A stretch of DNA of 64,000 bases from UBA5951 sp012269555. GTDB taxonomy: Bacteria; Pseudomonadota; Alphaproteobacteria; Puniceispirillales; Puniceispirillaceae. A program made the position numbers and the translations under genes. The notes below the pieces were generated by a model that was not told the DNA's origin, made no database searches, and was given only the letters and a program-made list of their open reading frames with translations. Shown here piece by piece: positions 30,001 through 39,394 of the stretch (the stretch's first letter is position 1; every line of letters starts with the position of its first letter). Location: contig JAYQTS010000006.1 in NCBI GenBank assembly GCA_038147755.1, positions 18,414 through 82,413 on the forward strand, given 5' to 3'.

Positions 30001-30288
30001 TAGTGCTGTTTGGCCTCCCATAGTAGGTAAGATTGCATCTGGAAGTTCTTTGCCGATAATTGTTTCAACCATTTCTGGTGTTATGGGCTCTATATATGTT
30101 GCATCTGCTATTTCAGGGTCAGTCATAATGGTGGCTGGATTAGAATTTATGAGGATAATACGATACCCCTCCTCCTTTAGGGCTTTGCACGCTTGAGTCC
30201 CTGAATAATCAAATTCACATGCTTGACCAATAATTATAGGACCAGCACCAATTATTAAGATGGATGATATATCACTTCTACGTGGCAT
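27040..30288 (-). CDS. carB: Carbamoyl-phosphate synthase large chain
   Basis: CarB makes carbamoyl phosphate for pyrimidines and arginine. The 1,082-residue protein is a tandem of two ATP-grasp units (MGGQTALNTA in the first, QLGGQTPLKIA in the second), with allosteric MGS-like domain at the C-terminus (ATEGTTKYL, NTAHG). It is the longest intact frame in the window (3.2 kb without a break). Its start overlaps carA by 11 bp. Confidence 0.97.
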   Translation of the reverse strand: MPRRSDISSILIIGAGPIIIGQACEFDYSGTQACKALKEEGYRIILINSNPATIMTDPEIADATYIEPITPEMVETIIGKELPDAILPTMGGQTALNTALKLHEMGVLEKYNVELIGAKPEAIAKAEDRSLFRSSMDRIGLESARSFTIRVLGDAEDALDLVGLPAIIRPSFTLGGEGGGIAYNKAEYLQIVSDGLRLSPVNEVLIEESLLGWKEFEMEVVRDNTDNCIIVCSIENVDPMGVHTGDSITVAPALTLTDKEFQTLRNASIAVLREIGVDTGGSNVQFAINPNTGRIIVIEMNPRVSRSSALASKATGFPIAKIAAKLAVGYTLDELANDITKVTPASFEPTIDYIVTKIPRFTFEKFSGSEAILSTSMKSVGEAMAIGRSFKESLQKALRSLETGLTGLDEISLPGSTDELSRDALNGWLSEQTPDRILRIAQAIRSGMNIEEIQNITKWDIWFIREIASIIEIEKELSQVGLPDNKQEFLLLKSAGFHDKRIAYLTHNEEKKVTQVRRSLNVHPIFKRIDTCAAEFASETAYFYSTYEENVDAECEADPSDKEKIAILGGGPNRIGQGIEFDYCCVHAAYALSESGFETIMINCNPETVSTDYDTSDRLYFEPLTGEDVIEILLKEQEKGTLKGVIVQLGGQTPLKIAGDIEAAGIHILGTSTDSIDLAEDRERFQKLIMSLSLKQPENGTATSVSEAIDVVKRIGLPVVIRPSYVLGGRAMEVVFQLSDLERYMQTAVRVSGDNPVLIDRFIENAIEVDVDALCDAENVFIAGVMEHIEEAGIHSGDSACSLPPQTLHPNVLKKIHQQTRELAFSLNVIGLMNVQFAIKNDEVFLLEVNPRGSRTVPFVAKSTGNQIAKIAAKIMSGEKLSSMKTLTSKQKHVAVKEAVFPFARFPGVDVFLGPEMKSTGEVMGIDKDFGIAFAKSQLAAGVKLPTAGTVFISVKDSDKRAFVEICNILISSGFKILATEGTTKYLNIAGIAAKRVNKVLEGRPHAVDAMLSGQIDLIFNTAHGVASIRDSLSLRQTALTNNIPYYTTVSGSRAAVAAIVALQKIKISAKSIQDYLHVAKS

Positions 30289-31460
30289 AATTATTGGCTC
30301 TTTTTTTCATTAAAGAGGTAAAATAACCAAATAAGTTTCGAGAGTCATGTGGCCCTGGGGAAGACTCTGGATGATATTGCACTGAAAATGAAGGCAATGT
30401 CTTATGTCTTAGCCCCTCAATACTTCCATCAAACAACGAGCGATGGGTCACCTCAAGGGAATTCGGGAGGTCATGCTCATTAACTACAAATCCATGGTTC
30501 TGGCTAGTTATTTCTATTTGATTTGTTATTAAGTCTTTTACAGGGTGATTCGCCCCTCTGTGCCCCCTATTCATTTTTGATGTGCTTCCACCCAATGCAA
30601 GCGCGAGGAGTTGATGTCCAATGCAAATTCCAAACAAGGGTATTCCAGTTTCAACTAAAGTTCGAATTTCACTACCTGAATATTTAGATGTAGCTTCAGG
30701 GTCTCCTGGTCCATTAGATAAGAAAATACCATCTGGATTGTGTGATAGAACATCGTTGGCAGTGATGTTGGCGGGCAGGAGAATAACTTCACACCCCGCT
30801 GTTTCGAGACATCGGAGAATATTATGTTTAGCGCCAAAATCAATTGCGATAACTTTGTGCTTTTTTGTAACATTTAGACCAGACGATAACTTTTTGCTCG
30901 AAATCAAATCGGTAAAGACCGCCCGACCACTTCGTGGTGGCTGAGCACGTAACCGTTTTCGCAAGATCCATGTCTTTCAGACCTGGCCAGGCAGCTATTT
31001 TATTTTTGATGGTCTCAAAATTAAAATCTGCATTCTTTTTATAACTTAACAGCGCTGTTTTGGCTCCTTCATCACGGATTTTTCGAGTTAGGGCACGTGT
31101 ATCAATTCCACTTATGCCGGGTATCTTATATTTCTCGAGCCATTCGGAAAATGACTGAGTGTTTCGCCAATTAGAAGGTTCCGTTATTTGATTCCTGGTT
31201 ATGAGGCCTAGTACAGAAGGTTTGCCCGTCTCCATGTCTATTGGGTTTGTTCCAACATTTCCTATATGCGGAAAGGTGAAATTAATTATCTGTCCAGCAT
31301 AAGAAGGATCAGTTAGTATTTCTTGATATCCTGTCATTGAGGTATTAAAACACAATTCGCCTACCGATTCGTGTTCTGCACCAAATCCATATCCATAAAA
31401 AATAGCTCCACTATCTAAAACTAGTAGAGCATTATTCTGGCGTTTCAGAGTATTTGGCAT
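30278..31460 (-). CDS. carA: Carbamoyl-phosphate synthase small chain (one frameshift)
   Basis: CarA is the glutaminase subunit. The N-terminal domain (TSMTGYQEILTDPSYAGQI, IPGISGIDTRALTRKIRDEG) is in one frame. The class I amidotransferase domain (FGAKHNILRCLE, FLSNGPGDPEA, nucleophile Cys in GICIGHQLLALALGG, His in QYHPESSPGP) is in another. The frame changes between about 30880 and 30960. Corrected length of about 393 residues is normal. The overlap with carB shows coupling. Divergent from yqeY. Confidence 0.94.
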
Positions 31461-31742
31461 GATTTTAATTATCTGCTTTCTAAGAAAGAAATATATTTGT
31501 CAATATCGGGTTTACCTATCTGAAATTAATAGAGTTTTTTTTATTTTTAGAAGATACAAGCTGCTATTAATAAATAATTAAACTTTGATTTTTTACAAAA
31601 CTCGGATGCTAAGGTCAAGAGTATGACATAGATTATAATACGGCAAATTCAAACATAAACTTGCCAGATTTGTTCCCTTTTAGTATGGAGAGAATTTAAA
31701 CGTGTGATAGTAAACCAAAAACCCTAAAGATTGATAGTAGTC

Positions 31743-32213
31743 ATGAGAGATAAGATATCAAGTTCTATGAAGGATGCGCTAAAGGCTGGAGATAAAGTTG
31801 CTCTATCTACAATAAGGCTTATTGCTGCGGCACTAAAAGATAGAGATATCACCGCCCGAGGTAACGGTATATCCGAAGGTATTAGCGATAATGAAATCCT
31901 ATTGATGTTACAAACTATGATAAAGCAACGCCGCGAATCATCAGTAATGTACAGAGAGGCTGGTAGGAATGAATTAGCTGAAACGGAGGAGCTAGAAATA
32001 AAAATAATAGAGGAATTCTTACCAGAGCAACTGGGAGAAGATGAAATCAAAGTAGCTATTGAAACAGCAATATCCCAAACCAATGCTATTTCTGTAAAAG
32101 ATATGGGTAAAGTAATGGGATACCTAAAGGAAGAGTATACTGGTAAGATGGATTTTAGTAAAATTAGTGCAAATGTAAAAGGCGCATTAATCTATTTATC
32201 AAATAATGGATGA
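31743..32213 (+). CDS. GatB/YqeY domain protein
   Basis: A 156-residue YqeY-type protein, related to the tail domain of the GatB amidotransferase that recognises mischarged tRNA. The sequence shows KVALSTIRLIAAALKDRDI, IKQRRESSVMYREAGR and FLPEQLGEDEIKVAIE. Met at 31743 (MRDKISSSM) fits homologues better than one at 31731. A TATAAT at 31634-31639 may be its -10 box. Its place before dnaG-rpoD is conserved in Alphaproteobacteria. Confidence 0.9.
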   Translation: MRDKISSSMKDALKAGDKVALSTIRLIAAALKDRDITARGNGISEGISDNEILLMLQTMIKQRRESSVMYREAGRNELAETEELEIKIIEEFLPEQLGEDEIKVAIETAISQTNAISVKDMGKVMGYLKEEYTGKMDFSKISANVKGALIYLSNNG

Positions 32214-32299
32214 TATTAGCTTTTGCCCTTTATTGAGCTTTACGATTAGAATTAATTTCACAAATTTTATTATCTATTTTAAAAACTATCTGATTTTAC

Positions 32300-33974
32300 A
32301 TGACAATCACTCCTGAATTTATTGAAAAACTGCGTGATAGGATTAGCCTTTCTAGCATCATAGGTAAACGTGTAAAGCTTACAAAAAGAGGAAATCGATT
32401 TATTGGTCTGTGTCCTTTCCATAGTGAGAAAACACCCTCATTTAATGTGAATGATGATGAAGGTTTTTTTTATTGTTTTGGGTGTGGCGCAAGTGGTGAT
32501 GTAATAAATTATGTTAGAGAAACAAATGGTTTAAGTTTTTTAGAGTCAGTGCAGGAGTTGGCAGATATCGCCGGTCTACCCATGCCTGAATTTAGGCCTC
32601 AAGACAGTGCAAAAAAAGAACGCAACGTAAATTTGTTGTCTTGTTTTGAAACCGCAGCAGAATTCTTTCAAAAAAGTTTGAAATCAGATCAGGGCCGTAA
32701 GGCCTTAGATTATCTTAACCAAAGAGGACTTACAGAATCAATCATCGAAGAATTTAGGCTTGGATATGCTCCACGGGTAGGTCTTCATCAATACCTACAG
32801 AATAAGGGTTATGTGGAGGAAGTTTCTAAATTAGCAGGTCTCACATCTATCTCAGAACGAGATGGACAAAAATACGATTATTTTAGGGAAAGAGTTATTT
32901 TTCCAATTGAAAATAGGAAAGGACAAGTGATTGCATTTGGTGCAAGAGCCATGGGAGATTCTAAACCAAAATATCTTAACTCACCAGAGAGTCCAAGTTT
33001 TTCAAAGAAAGCTGTTTTATATGGGTGGCCACAAGCAAGAGAGAGTTAAACGTAATTTGCCTTTATTGTTGGTGGAAGGCTATATGGATGTAATATCAGT
33101 CACTGCATCCAAAAAAGCAGCGGCACTTGCTCCTCTCGGAACAGCTCTTACAGAAGAACAAATAACCCTCGCATGGAAATTACATGATGAACCTATTCTG
33201 TGCTTTGATGGAGATGTTGCGGGTAGAAATGCTGCGAACAAAGCTATTGAAAAAATTTTACCAATCCTAGAACCTGGTAAAACGGTAAGAATAGCCACGC
33301 TCCTAGATGGGAGTGATCCGGATGACTTGATTCGCCATCAAGGTGCCGAAGGATTAATGCAGATTATTGATAGCGCTTCATCATTATTAGATGCAACTTG
33401 GTCTGGAAAAGCAAATTCGCATGATTTGGTTCAACCTGAACAACGTGCTTTATTTTGGCAAGAGATACGAAAACTTGTGCGTACTATCGCTCATAATCAA
33501 ATGAGAGTGGCATTTGGTGACGAGATTGAGAGAAGAATCCAAAAGATGAGAGACATGACGAGAAGAAATGAGGCTTTGTCAGTTTATAACTTTAATTCTG
33601 GTTTACGTGTAAATGTAAAAAGACCAAGGACTGGTTCTATTAGAAGAATGCAAATACTACTGGGCTTGCTTATTTCTTTTCCGCAGATAGCAATTGATAA
33701 ATTTGACGTTCTCTCAACGTTGGAATTTGGAGATTTGGATTGCGAAAAATTGAAAAATCATCTATTTGATATTTTATTTCGTGAAACTGATCTTGACGAG
33801 AAAGAAATAAGGCAACATCTATATAATCTGGGTTATGAAAAAACATTAAGACAAATTGATGGAATGCTATCCGATTTGAGCTTGAAAAATCAAAAAGCGG
33901 GTATCGAATTAGATGAAGCTAAGCTAAAGGTTGATGAAATTATTTCGTTATCGCTTGCACCAAGACGTCGTTAA
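32300..33974 (+). CDS. dnaG: DNA primase (one frameshift)
   Basis: DnaG lays RNA primers at the replication fork. The CHC2 zinc-binding domain (CPFHSEKTPSF, FYCFGCGASGD) and the start of the core are in the first frame, up to 33049. The TOPRIM part (LLLVEGYMDVIS, LCFDGDVAGRNAA, DGSDPDDLI) continues one frame over. The join is at about 33030-33050, where PQARES should run into VKRNLP. Corrected length is about 558 residues, slightly short of the usual 600. Only 52 bp separate it from rpoD. Confidence 0.94.
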
Positions 33975-34026
33975 ATAATGTTTGTTTACAATAAGCTCGA
34001 GTTTAGGAGCTGGAGGGTTTGAATTT

Positions 34027-35997
34027 ATGGCAAGAAAACAAGCTGCTGCCACCGCCGCAGCAGAGGTATCGGATGCACCTGTTCTGGATACCAATAATTC
34101 AAAAATTAAAGCTCTCATTAAGAAAGGTCAAAGTGCAGGCTTTGTAACCCATGATGATCTGAACTCTGCACTACCGCAGGAGGAGTTAACGTCTGAGCAG
34201 ATAGAAGACGTAATGTCTGCCTTGTCTGAAATGGGTGTTATGGTAGTAGAGTCAGCGGAGCAAGACGAATCAACTGTCGATGAGAGTGAAAGTGGAAGCT
34301 CTACTGGCAATGTATCAGATAATGAGAGCGCTGGTTCTGATGATCCAGTTCGGATGTATTTGCGTGAAATGGGTTCGGTCGAGCTATTGTCTCGTGATGG
34401 TGAAATTGCCATTGCCAAGCGAATTGAGGCCGGTAGAGAAATGATGATAGGGGGAATATGCGAGAGTCCACTTACAATAAGAGCTTTGTTGCAGTGGAAA
34501 AAACAAATTACTGACGGCGGTGTGTCATTGAGAGATATAATTGATCTGGATACCACGTATACAAAACTAAATGGAACTCCGATTGAGGATATGTCTATTA
34601 TATCGAACGTATCTGACCATGTCATTAACGTTGCAAAAGATTTGTCTGAAGAAGAGGAGGAAGACGAAGTCGAAGAAACTGATGAGTTAGATGCTAACGA
34701 CGAAGAGACAGAAGAAGGTCATGACTCAGATGATGGAGATGATCTAACTTTGTCATTGGCGGCGATGGAGGATGCTGTTTTTGATGATGTAATGACTACG
34801 TTAGATGAAATAGCGGGGACATTTAAAATTTATGAAACATTGCAAGAGAGACAGTTAGCGGCAGAAGATCTCTCCGAAGATGACCTCGAGAAACTTCAAA
34901 ACAAACGTATTTTATTAGCAGAGCAATTGCAAAACGTGTATATCAATGTGAATAGACTTGAAGCATTGGCATCCCAATTGTCTGAGTTAAACAAGCACCT
35001 AAACTCGCTTGAGGGGCAGTTAATATCTGTTGCCATTAGTTGTGGCATTGCAAGAAATCAATTTTTGGAAGCTTGGTTGGGCCATGAATTGGAAACAGAA
35101 TGGCCTCATCCTAAATATAAATCTAAAGCATGGCAGAAATTCAGAGACTTGCATTCAGCCACCGTAGTGGATATCAAGAATAAAATATCTTTGATAGTAG
35201 AAGACGTAGGGTTATCTGTTCCTGAGTTTAAGGAAGTTTTTCTTACTATACAAAGGGGGCAGAGAGAGGCAGCACGTGCAAAAAAAGAGATGGTGGAAGC
35301 AAATTTAAGGCTGGTAATATCCATTGCAAAGAAATATACAAATCGAGGACTTCAGTTCTTAGACCTAATCCAAGAAGGTAATATTGGTCTTATGAAGGCT
35401 GTTGATAAGTTTGAGTATAGACGTGGCTATAAATTCTCAACCTATGCAACCTGGTGGATAAGACAAGCGATAACCCGTTCAATTGCAGACCAAGCCAGAA
35501 CTATCAGAATTCCAGTTCATATGATAGAAACAATTAATAAATTAGTCAGGACATCGCGACAAATGCTTCATGAAATAGGAAGAGAGCCAACACCTGAAGA
35601 ATTGTCTGAAAAGCTTTCTATGCCCCTAGACAAGGTTCGTAAGGTAATGAAAATTGCTAAAGAGCCAATTAGCCTTGAAACTCCAATTGGTGATGAAGAC
35701 GATAGCCAATTAGGCGATTTTATTGAAGATAAAAATGCAATACAACCTCTGGAAGCAGCAATTCATTCTAATTTAAGGGAAACAACTACGAGGGTATTGG
35801 CAAGTCTTACACCTCGTGAAGAACGTGTCTTGCGTATGCGCTTTGGCATTGGTATGAATACAGACCATACATTGGAAGAAGTTGGACAACAATTCTCTGT
35901 TACCAGGGAGCGAATTAGACAGATTGAGGCGAAGGCTCTAAGAAAGCTCAAACATCCTTCGCGCTCTAGAAAACTAAGAAGTTTTCTAGAACAATGA
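34027..35997 (+). CDS. rpoD: RNA polymerase primary sigma factor RpoD
   Basis: The housekeeping sigma-70 factor. Region 1.1 is at the N-terminus. DDPVRMYLREMGSVELLSR is region 1.2; a long acidic stretch (about residues 207-240) is in the non-conserved region; YKFSTYATWWIRQAITRSI covers region 2.3-2.4; and RERIRQIEAKALRKLKHP is region 4.2. The ATG at 34027 follows GGAGGG and gives 656 residues; an upstream start at 33982 has no such support. The frame is intact. Confidence 0.97.
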   Translation: MARKQAAATAAAEVSDAPVLDTNNSKIKALIKKGQSAGFVTHDDLNSALPQEELTSEQIEDVMSALSEMGVMVVESAEQDESTVDESESGSSTGNVSDNESAGSDDPVRMYLREMGSVELLSRDGEIAIAKRIEAGREMMIGGICESPLTIRALLQWKKQITDGGVSLRDIIDLDTTYTKLNGTPIEDMSIISNVSDHVINVAKDLSEEEEEDEVEETDELDANDEETEEGHDSDDGDDLTLSLAAMEDAVFDDVMTTLDEIAGTFKIYETLQERQLAAEDLSEDDLEKLQNKRILLAEQLQNVYINVNRLEALASQLSELNKHLNSLEGQLISVAISCGIARNQFLEAWLGHELETEWPHPKYKSKAWQKFRDLHSATVVDIKNKISLIVEDVGLSVPEFKEVFLTIQRGQREAARAKKEMVEANLRLVISIAKKYTNRGLQFLDLIQEGNIGLMKAVDKFEYRRGYKFSTYATWWIRQAITRSIADQARTIRIPVHMIETINKLVRTSRQMLHEIGREPTPEELSEKLSMPLDKVRKVMKIAKEPISLETPIGDEDDSQLGDFIEDKNAIQPLEAAIHSNLRETTTRVLASLTPREERVLRMRFGIGMNTDHTLEEVGQQFSVTRERIRQIEAKALRKLKHPSRSRKLRSFLEQ

Positions 35998-36011
35998 TGG
36001 TTATCTGTTCT

Positions 36012-36088
36012 GGGCCTGTAGTTCAATTGGTTAGAACCCACGGCTCATAACCGTGTTGTTGCAGGTTCGAGTCCTGCCGGGCCCACCA
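36012..36088 (+). tRNA. tRNA-Ile (CAU, lysidine type)
   Basis: A 77-nt cloverleaf with encoded CCA: acceptor GGGCCTG paired with CGGGCCC, anticodon stem CACGG/CCGTG with anticodon CAT at 36046-36048, and T-arm GGTTCGAGTCC. Acceptor pairs C4-G69 and C5-G68 are those used by TilS to pick tRNA-Ile2, and a tRNA-Ile(CAU) after rpoD is common in Alphaproteobacteria. Elongator tRNA-Met is the alternative. Confidence 0.88.
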
Positions 36089-36118
36089 ACAGATAATTTT
36101 TGTAATATTTGTTTCTAC

Positions 36119-36952
36119 CTATTGACTCGGAATAGATGACTTTCGCTTTTTCTTTTTCTTTTTCTTTTCAGGGTTTAATTCGACAGGTGCAGGTGGGCCA
36201 ATAAGATCCGGTTTGAAGGTTATATTTGGATCAAATAAACGAGCAATTTTTTGGGCATCTAGCATAGTTTTTTCAGCAATAATCATCCAGATTATTTTTC
36301 CTTTATATAAACTAAAACTGCGAAGTAAGATTAATTGAGCGCGACGAAAGTAAATAGCCAACAACACTCCGGCTATCAAAAATAATGCCCAGTGAACTAT
36401 AAGTGTAACTATATAAACTGCCATTGTAGCAAATAATGGCTCCCATAGACGTTGTTGGATAAGCCAAACTGGAGGAAGGTAAATACCCAATTGTGATACC
36501 CTAGTATCAAAGATATTACATTCACCTTCAATATTACGAAGCAATTCAAATGTTGTATATTCTTTAATATCATCCATTTTTATATCAGGAATTGCTGAAT
36601 GAACAGCATGTGTTACCTCATCTGAGGTAAACTCAAACACACACCCTAGCGGCCCAAAAATAATTAGGTTAAAACTGACACCTGCTCTCCAAATTGTTAA
36701 TAAAGCACCTTCTTCTTCGTTGATTTCATCAAAGATATCCAGTAACTCTTCGACACTACCAAAAAAGGTCTTGCCTTCTATACCAACGATTACATCTCCA
36801 GTTTTTAGTCGAAGTGCTTTTGCACGAGAAACAGGACGAACTTCTTTGATACAAATGAAGTGTTGGGCAGCATCTTCATTACTATCTGCTTTAACATTTG
36901 GAGAGGGGGTGCCCTCGTTCACAGTTTGTAAGTTTTCATCTGCATATGTCAT
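36119..36952 (-). CDS. Unknown PDZ-domain membrane protein
   Basis: A 277-residue protein of unknown function. Residues about 30-100 form a PDZ-like domain (SRAKALRLKTGDVIVGIEG, then an LLTIWRAG strand). A middle region contains CNIFDTRVSQLGIYLPPVWLI. Two transmembrane helices follow (about 178-197 and 200-215), and the end is a run of nine Lys/Arg residues. It stands last in the minus-strand series after flhB, 45 bp from the coiled-coil gene, so it may belong to motility or to a separate envelope complex. Confidence 0.6.
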   Translation of the reverse strand: MTYADENLQTVNEGTPSPNVKADSNEDAAQHFICIKEVRPVSRAKALRLKTGDVIVGIEGKTFFGSVEELLDIFDEINEEEGALLTIWRAGVSFNLIIFGPLGCVFEFTSDEVTHAVHSAIPDIKMDDIKEYTTFELLRNIEGECNIFDTRVSQLGIYLPPVWLIQQRLWEPLFATMAVYIVTLIVHWALFLIAGVLLAIYFRRAQLILLRSFSLYKGKIIWMIIAEKTMLDAQKIARLFDPNITFKPDLIGPPAPVELNPEKKKKKKKRKSSIPSQ

Positions 36953-36997
36953 TGGTAATGATCCAATTACACCGAATTACTAAATCAAATGTTTGTA

Positions 36998-37735
36998 TTA
37001 AGGAAAACTAATCTTGTTGTCACGTGTTTCCATTTGTTTAAGTATTTGTTGGTTTTGCGTTGCAAGACCATCTAATCGCTTTGCTAATACTTGTTGGCTT
37101 CCTGCCACTTTAGATAAAGTTTGGTCACTAGCCACGCGAGCAGATAATTGGGACATAGAATCAATAGTCAGGTTCTCAATCTTCTGCAATTGTCCTAACA
37201 TTTTTCGATTTTGACTATTCAATTCATTTGCAATTGCTTTAGTCAGGGATTCTGCAAGAGAGCCGTTACTTGTTGTCAGGGCATTAGCTGTAGAATCTAA
37301 TTTAGATGCCATGGAAATATTCGAGTCGGCAATTACTTGTTTTAGTGAGCCGAGCTCGTTAATTAGAGTTTCGTTCAAGGAAACAAGTTCGGTCTGAGTT
37401 TCAAGAGAAGCTTCAAGCCTTTCCAATGAACTATTCATATTATCAACATTTTCAGCAAAAACAATCAGTGCCTCTCTGCTTGTTGTTGTCATTGTAGTAA
37501 GCTCAGCCAAGGTTCTAAAATAGATTAATCCCGCAAAAACCAGGGCAGCTATTGCTGCTGCAACAGAACTTGCAAAAATTATGGAAATAAATCGCTGAGA
37601 TTGATTCATAGAATTCTCCAACTTTTTATGGTCTCGTCTAATCTTATTGTATTCGGCTGTGACATCTGTAGCCGCATCAGCTGCATCAAGGGCAATTTTG
37701 ATGCTTTCTTGAACTGCATTATAATCCGTGCTCAT
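36998..37735 (-). CDS. Unknown membrane-anchored coiled-coil protein
   Basis: A 245-residue protein with a short N-terminal cytoplasmic part, one transmembrane helix at about residues 50-72 (IIFASSVAAAIAALVFAGLIYF), and a long heptad-rich C-terminal part with many Leu, Ser and Gln. It is built like a periplasmic coiled-coil rod or a chemoreceptor-like helix, but has no HAMP or signalling domain. It lies between the Cys-rich gene and the PDZ gene, all in one direction. No family recognised. Confidence 0.6.
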   Translation of the reverse strand: MSTDYNAVQESIKIALDAADAATDVTAEYNKIRRDHKKLENSMNQSQRFISIIFASSVAAAIAALVFAGLIYFRTLAELTTMTTTSREALIVFAENVDNMNSSLERLEASLETQTELVSLNETLINELGSLKQVIADSNISMASKLDSTANALTTSNGSLAESLTKAIANELNSQNRKMLGQLQKIENLTIDSMSQLSARVASDQTLSKVAGSQQVLAKRLDGLATQNQQILKQMETRDNKISFP

Positions 37736-37755
37736 TCTCTACCCCTGGATTTAAT

Positions 37756-37985
37756 TTAATACGACTCGCTATTTTTAAGTCGCTTTTTCAATGTGAAATA
37801 AGCACATTTCGTGCCAGTTGTTGAAAATACCGTAATTGAGGGAAAATAAGGTCCCTTAAACCCAAATTTTTGCACCCATACCGTTTGTTTTTTTCATGCG
37901 TTATGAATAAATACTCACACCGAAAACAATTTACGTGTTGGGCACTTAGTTGAGATTTAACTTCATTATTTTTAGTGGTATTCAT
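37756..37985 (-). CDS. Small four-cysteine protein (frameshift corrected)
   Basis: A protein of about 76 residues. The start reads HVNCFRCEYLFITHEKNKRYGCKNLG. After a one-base shift near 37820-37840 it continues FSTTGTKCAYFTLKKRLKNSESY to a TAA at 37756. The pattern C-x2-C...(T)...P/R-x-GC...TG-x-x-C-x-x-F matches small Cys-rich proteins I recall from other motility loci, probably zinc-binding. It overlaps the two-TM gene by 4 bp. Function unknown. Confidence 0.6.
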
Positions 37986-38200
37986 TTGCGTTTTCTTTTA
38001 TTAACTCTATAAATTATATCTGCTATTACAAAACGAAGACCTCCCATAACACATAAAAGTCCTGCAAATGCACTTATATAGCTTCTGATTGTCAGCCCTT
38101 CTTCATTAAAGGCTAAGGCTTGAAGTATACAAGCTAGACCTACGCCAAAGAAAGTAACAGTTGAAATCATCTCACCAATACTTTTCGGGTTACGTGCCAT
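37982..38200 (-). CDS. Small two-TM membrane protein after flhB
   Basis: A 72-residue protein with two hydrophobic helices (about 13-30 and 40-60) joined by a short polar loop and ended by a NKRKRK tail. It begins 44 bp after flhB and overlaps the four-Cys gene by 4 bp (ATGA type), so it is probably translated with them. MotA- or MotB-like features are absent. Function unknown. Confidence 0.65.
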   Translation of the reverse strand: MARNPKSIGEMISTVTFFGVGLACILQALAFNEEGLTIRSYISAFAGLLCVMGGLRFVIADIIYRVNKRKRK

Positions 38201-38244
38201 TTTCTTATCTTTACCTAAACCTATTAATTTATTATTTTTATCAT

Positions 38245-39394
38245 TTATTTTTCTATATTACCAAATTCGTCAAAAGTTAAATCATCAGGTATTGTAATAT
38301 CAGGCTCCTCTGCAGTTTGCCCTTGCTCGATTCTGTATATGTAAGCTAGGGCAATAGCGACAGCATTGTAAAGTTTATCAGAAATCTCATTGCCAATTTC
38401 CCCTGTAAAATAAAGAGCTCTCGCGAGTAGTGGACTACGGAAGATAGTAATTTTATGCTCATTCTGCTCGCTCCATTATCTGTCTTGCGATGGCTCCTTG
38501 ACCCATCGCGATAATGGTTGGAGCACCAATTTCACCAGGATTATATTTTAAGGCCACCGCAAAATGAGTAGGATTCGTGATAACTGCTGTTGCATTCGAA
38601 ACATTTTCAAGTGCTTCTCTTTGTTTGCTGGATTCTCTTGATTTTTCCATTTGCATGCGTCGGATCTTTGCTTTCACCTCTGGAGAACCGTCAGTTTGTT
38701 TATGCTCATCTTTCACTTCTTGCTTAGTCATTTTTAATTGTTCAATATGAACGTGTCTTTGCCAGAAATAATCAATGGCCGCGATAATTGCTAATGCAGC
38801 TAAGAGGGTTCCAATAAGAAATGGAAATGCATAATACATGATTTCCAATGCGCTATTGAGTGTGCCATGTGAGATCATAAGCAACTGTGGAAGCATTATG
38901 TAAATCACAAGTGTTGAAAGGCCAACTAATAGCACAACCTTAAGAATAGATTTTCCAAGTTCGACCAACCCTTTAACGGAGAATATTCTTTTTAAACCTT
39001 TTATGGGGTTAATTTTGTTGCCCTTAAAGGTTGCTGCTTTTGGAGCAAAATTTATTCCTCCAACAGCCATTTGTGTCAGAAGACTCACCACCATTAATGG
39101 AATTCCCACGAATAAAGCAATAATTATAATGATCTCAAAGACCTGGTATAAGCGTGAGTAAGGAAGATTGTATAATTGCTCTTTGCTCTCAATCTGAAAG
39201 AATTTTCCCCACTCATTCATTCCTGGCAATGCAACCTCTGGAATAAATAAAAAAATTATAAGACCCATAGCGATGGAGGTGAATACGAACATCTCTTTTG
39301 ATTGTAATACCTGACCATCTTCTTTAGCTTTATCTATTTTTCGTTGGGAGGGTTCTTCGGTTTTATCCTGACCATCTTGTGATTCTTCAGCCAT
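38245..39394 (-). CDS. flhB: Flagellar export switch protein FlhB (one frameshift)
   Basis: FlhB is the membrane gate component whose self-cleavage switches export from hook to filament substrates. The 311-residue first frame has the N-terminal KTEEPSQRKIDKAKEDGQV, four membrane helices, and the cleavage motif NPTH in ITNPTHFAVALKY. It ends prematurely at 38459 after IMERAE. The following frame supplies NEHKITIFRSPLLARALYF and the acidic end EPDITIPDDLTFDEFGN to 38245. Its start overlaps fliR by 8 bp. Confidence 0.93.

Noticed and set aside
36012..36088. Attachment site or integration at the tRNA
   Set aside because: No integrase and no direct repeat of the tRNA 3' end was seen downstream; neighbours are core genes.
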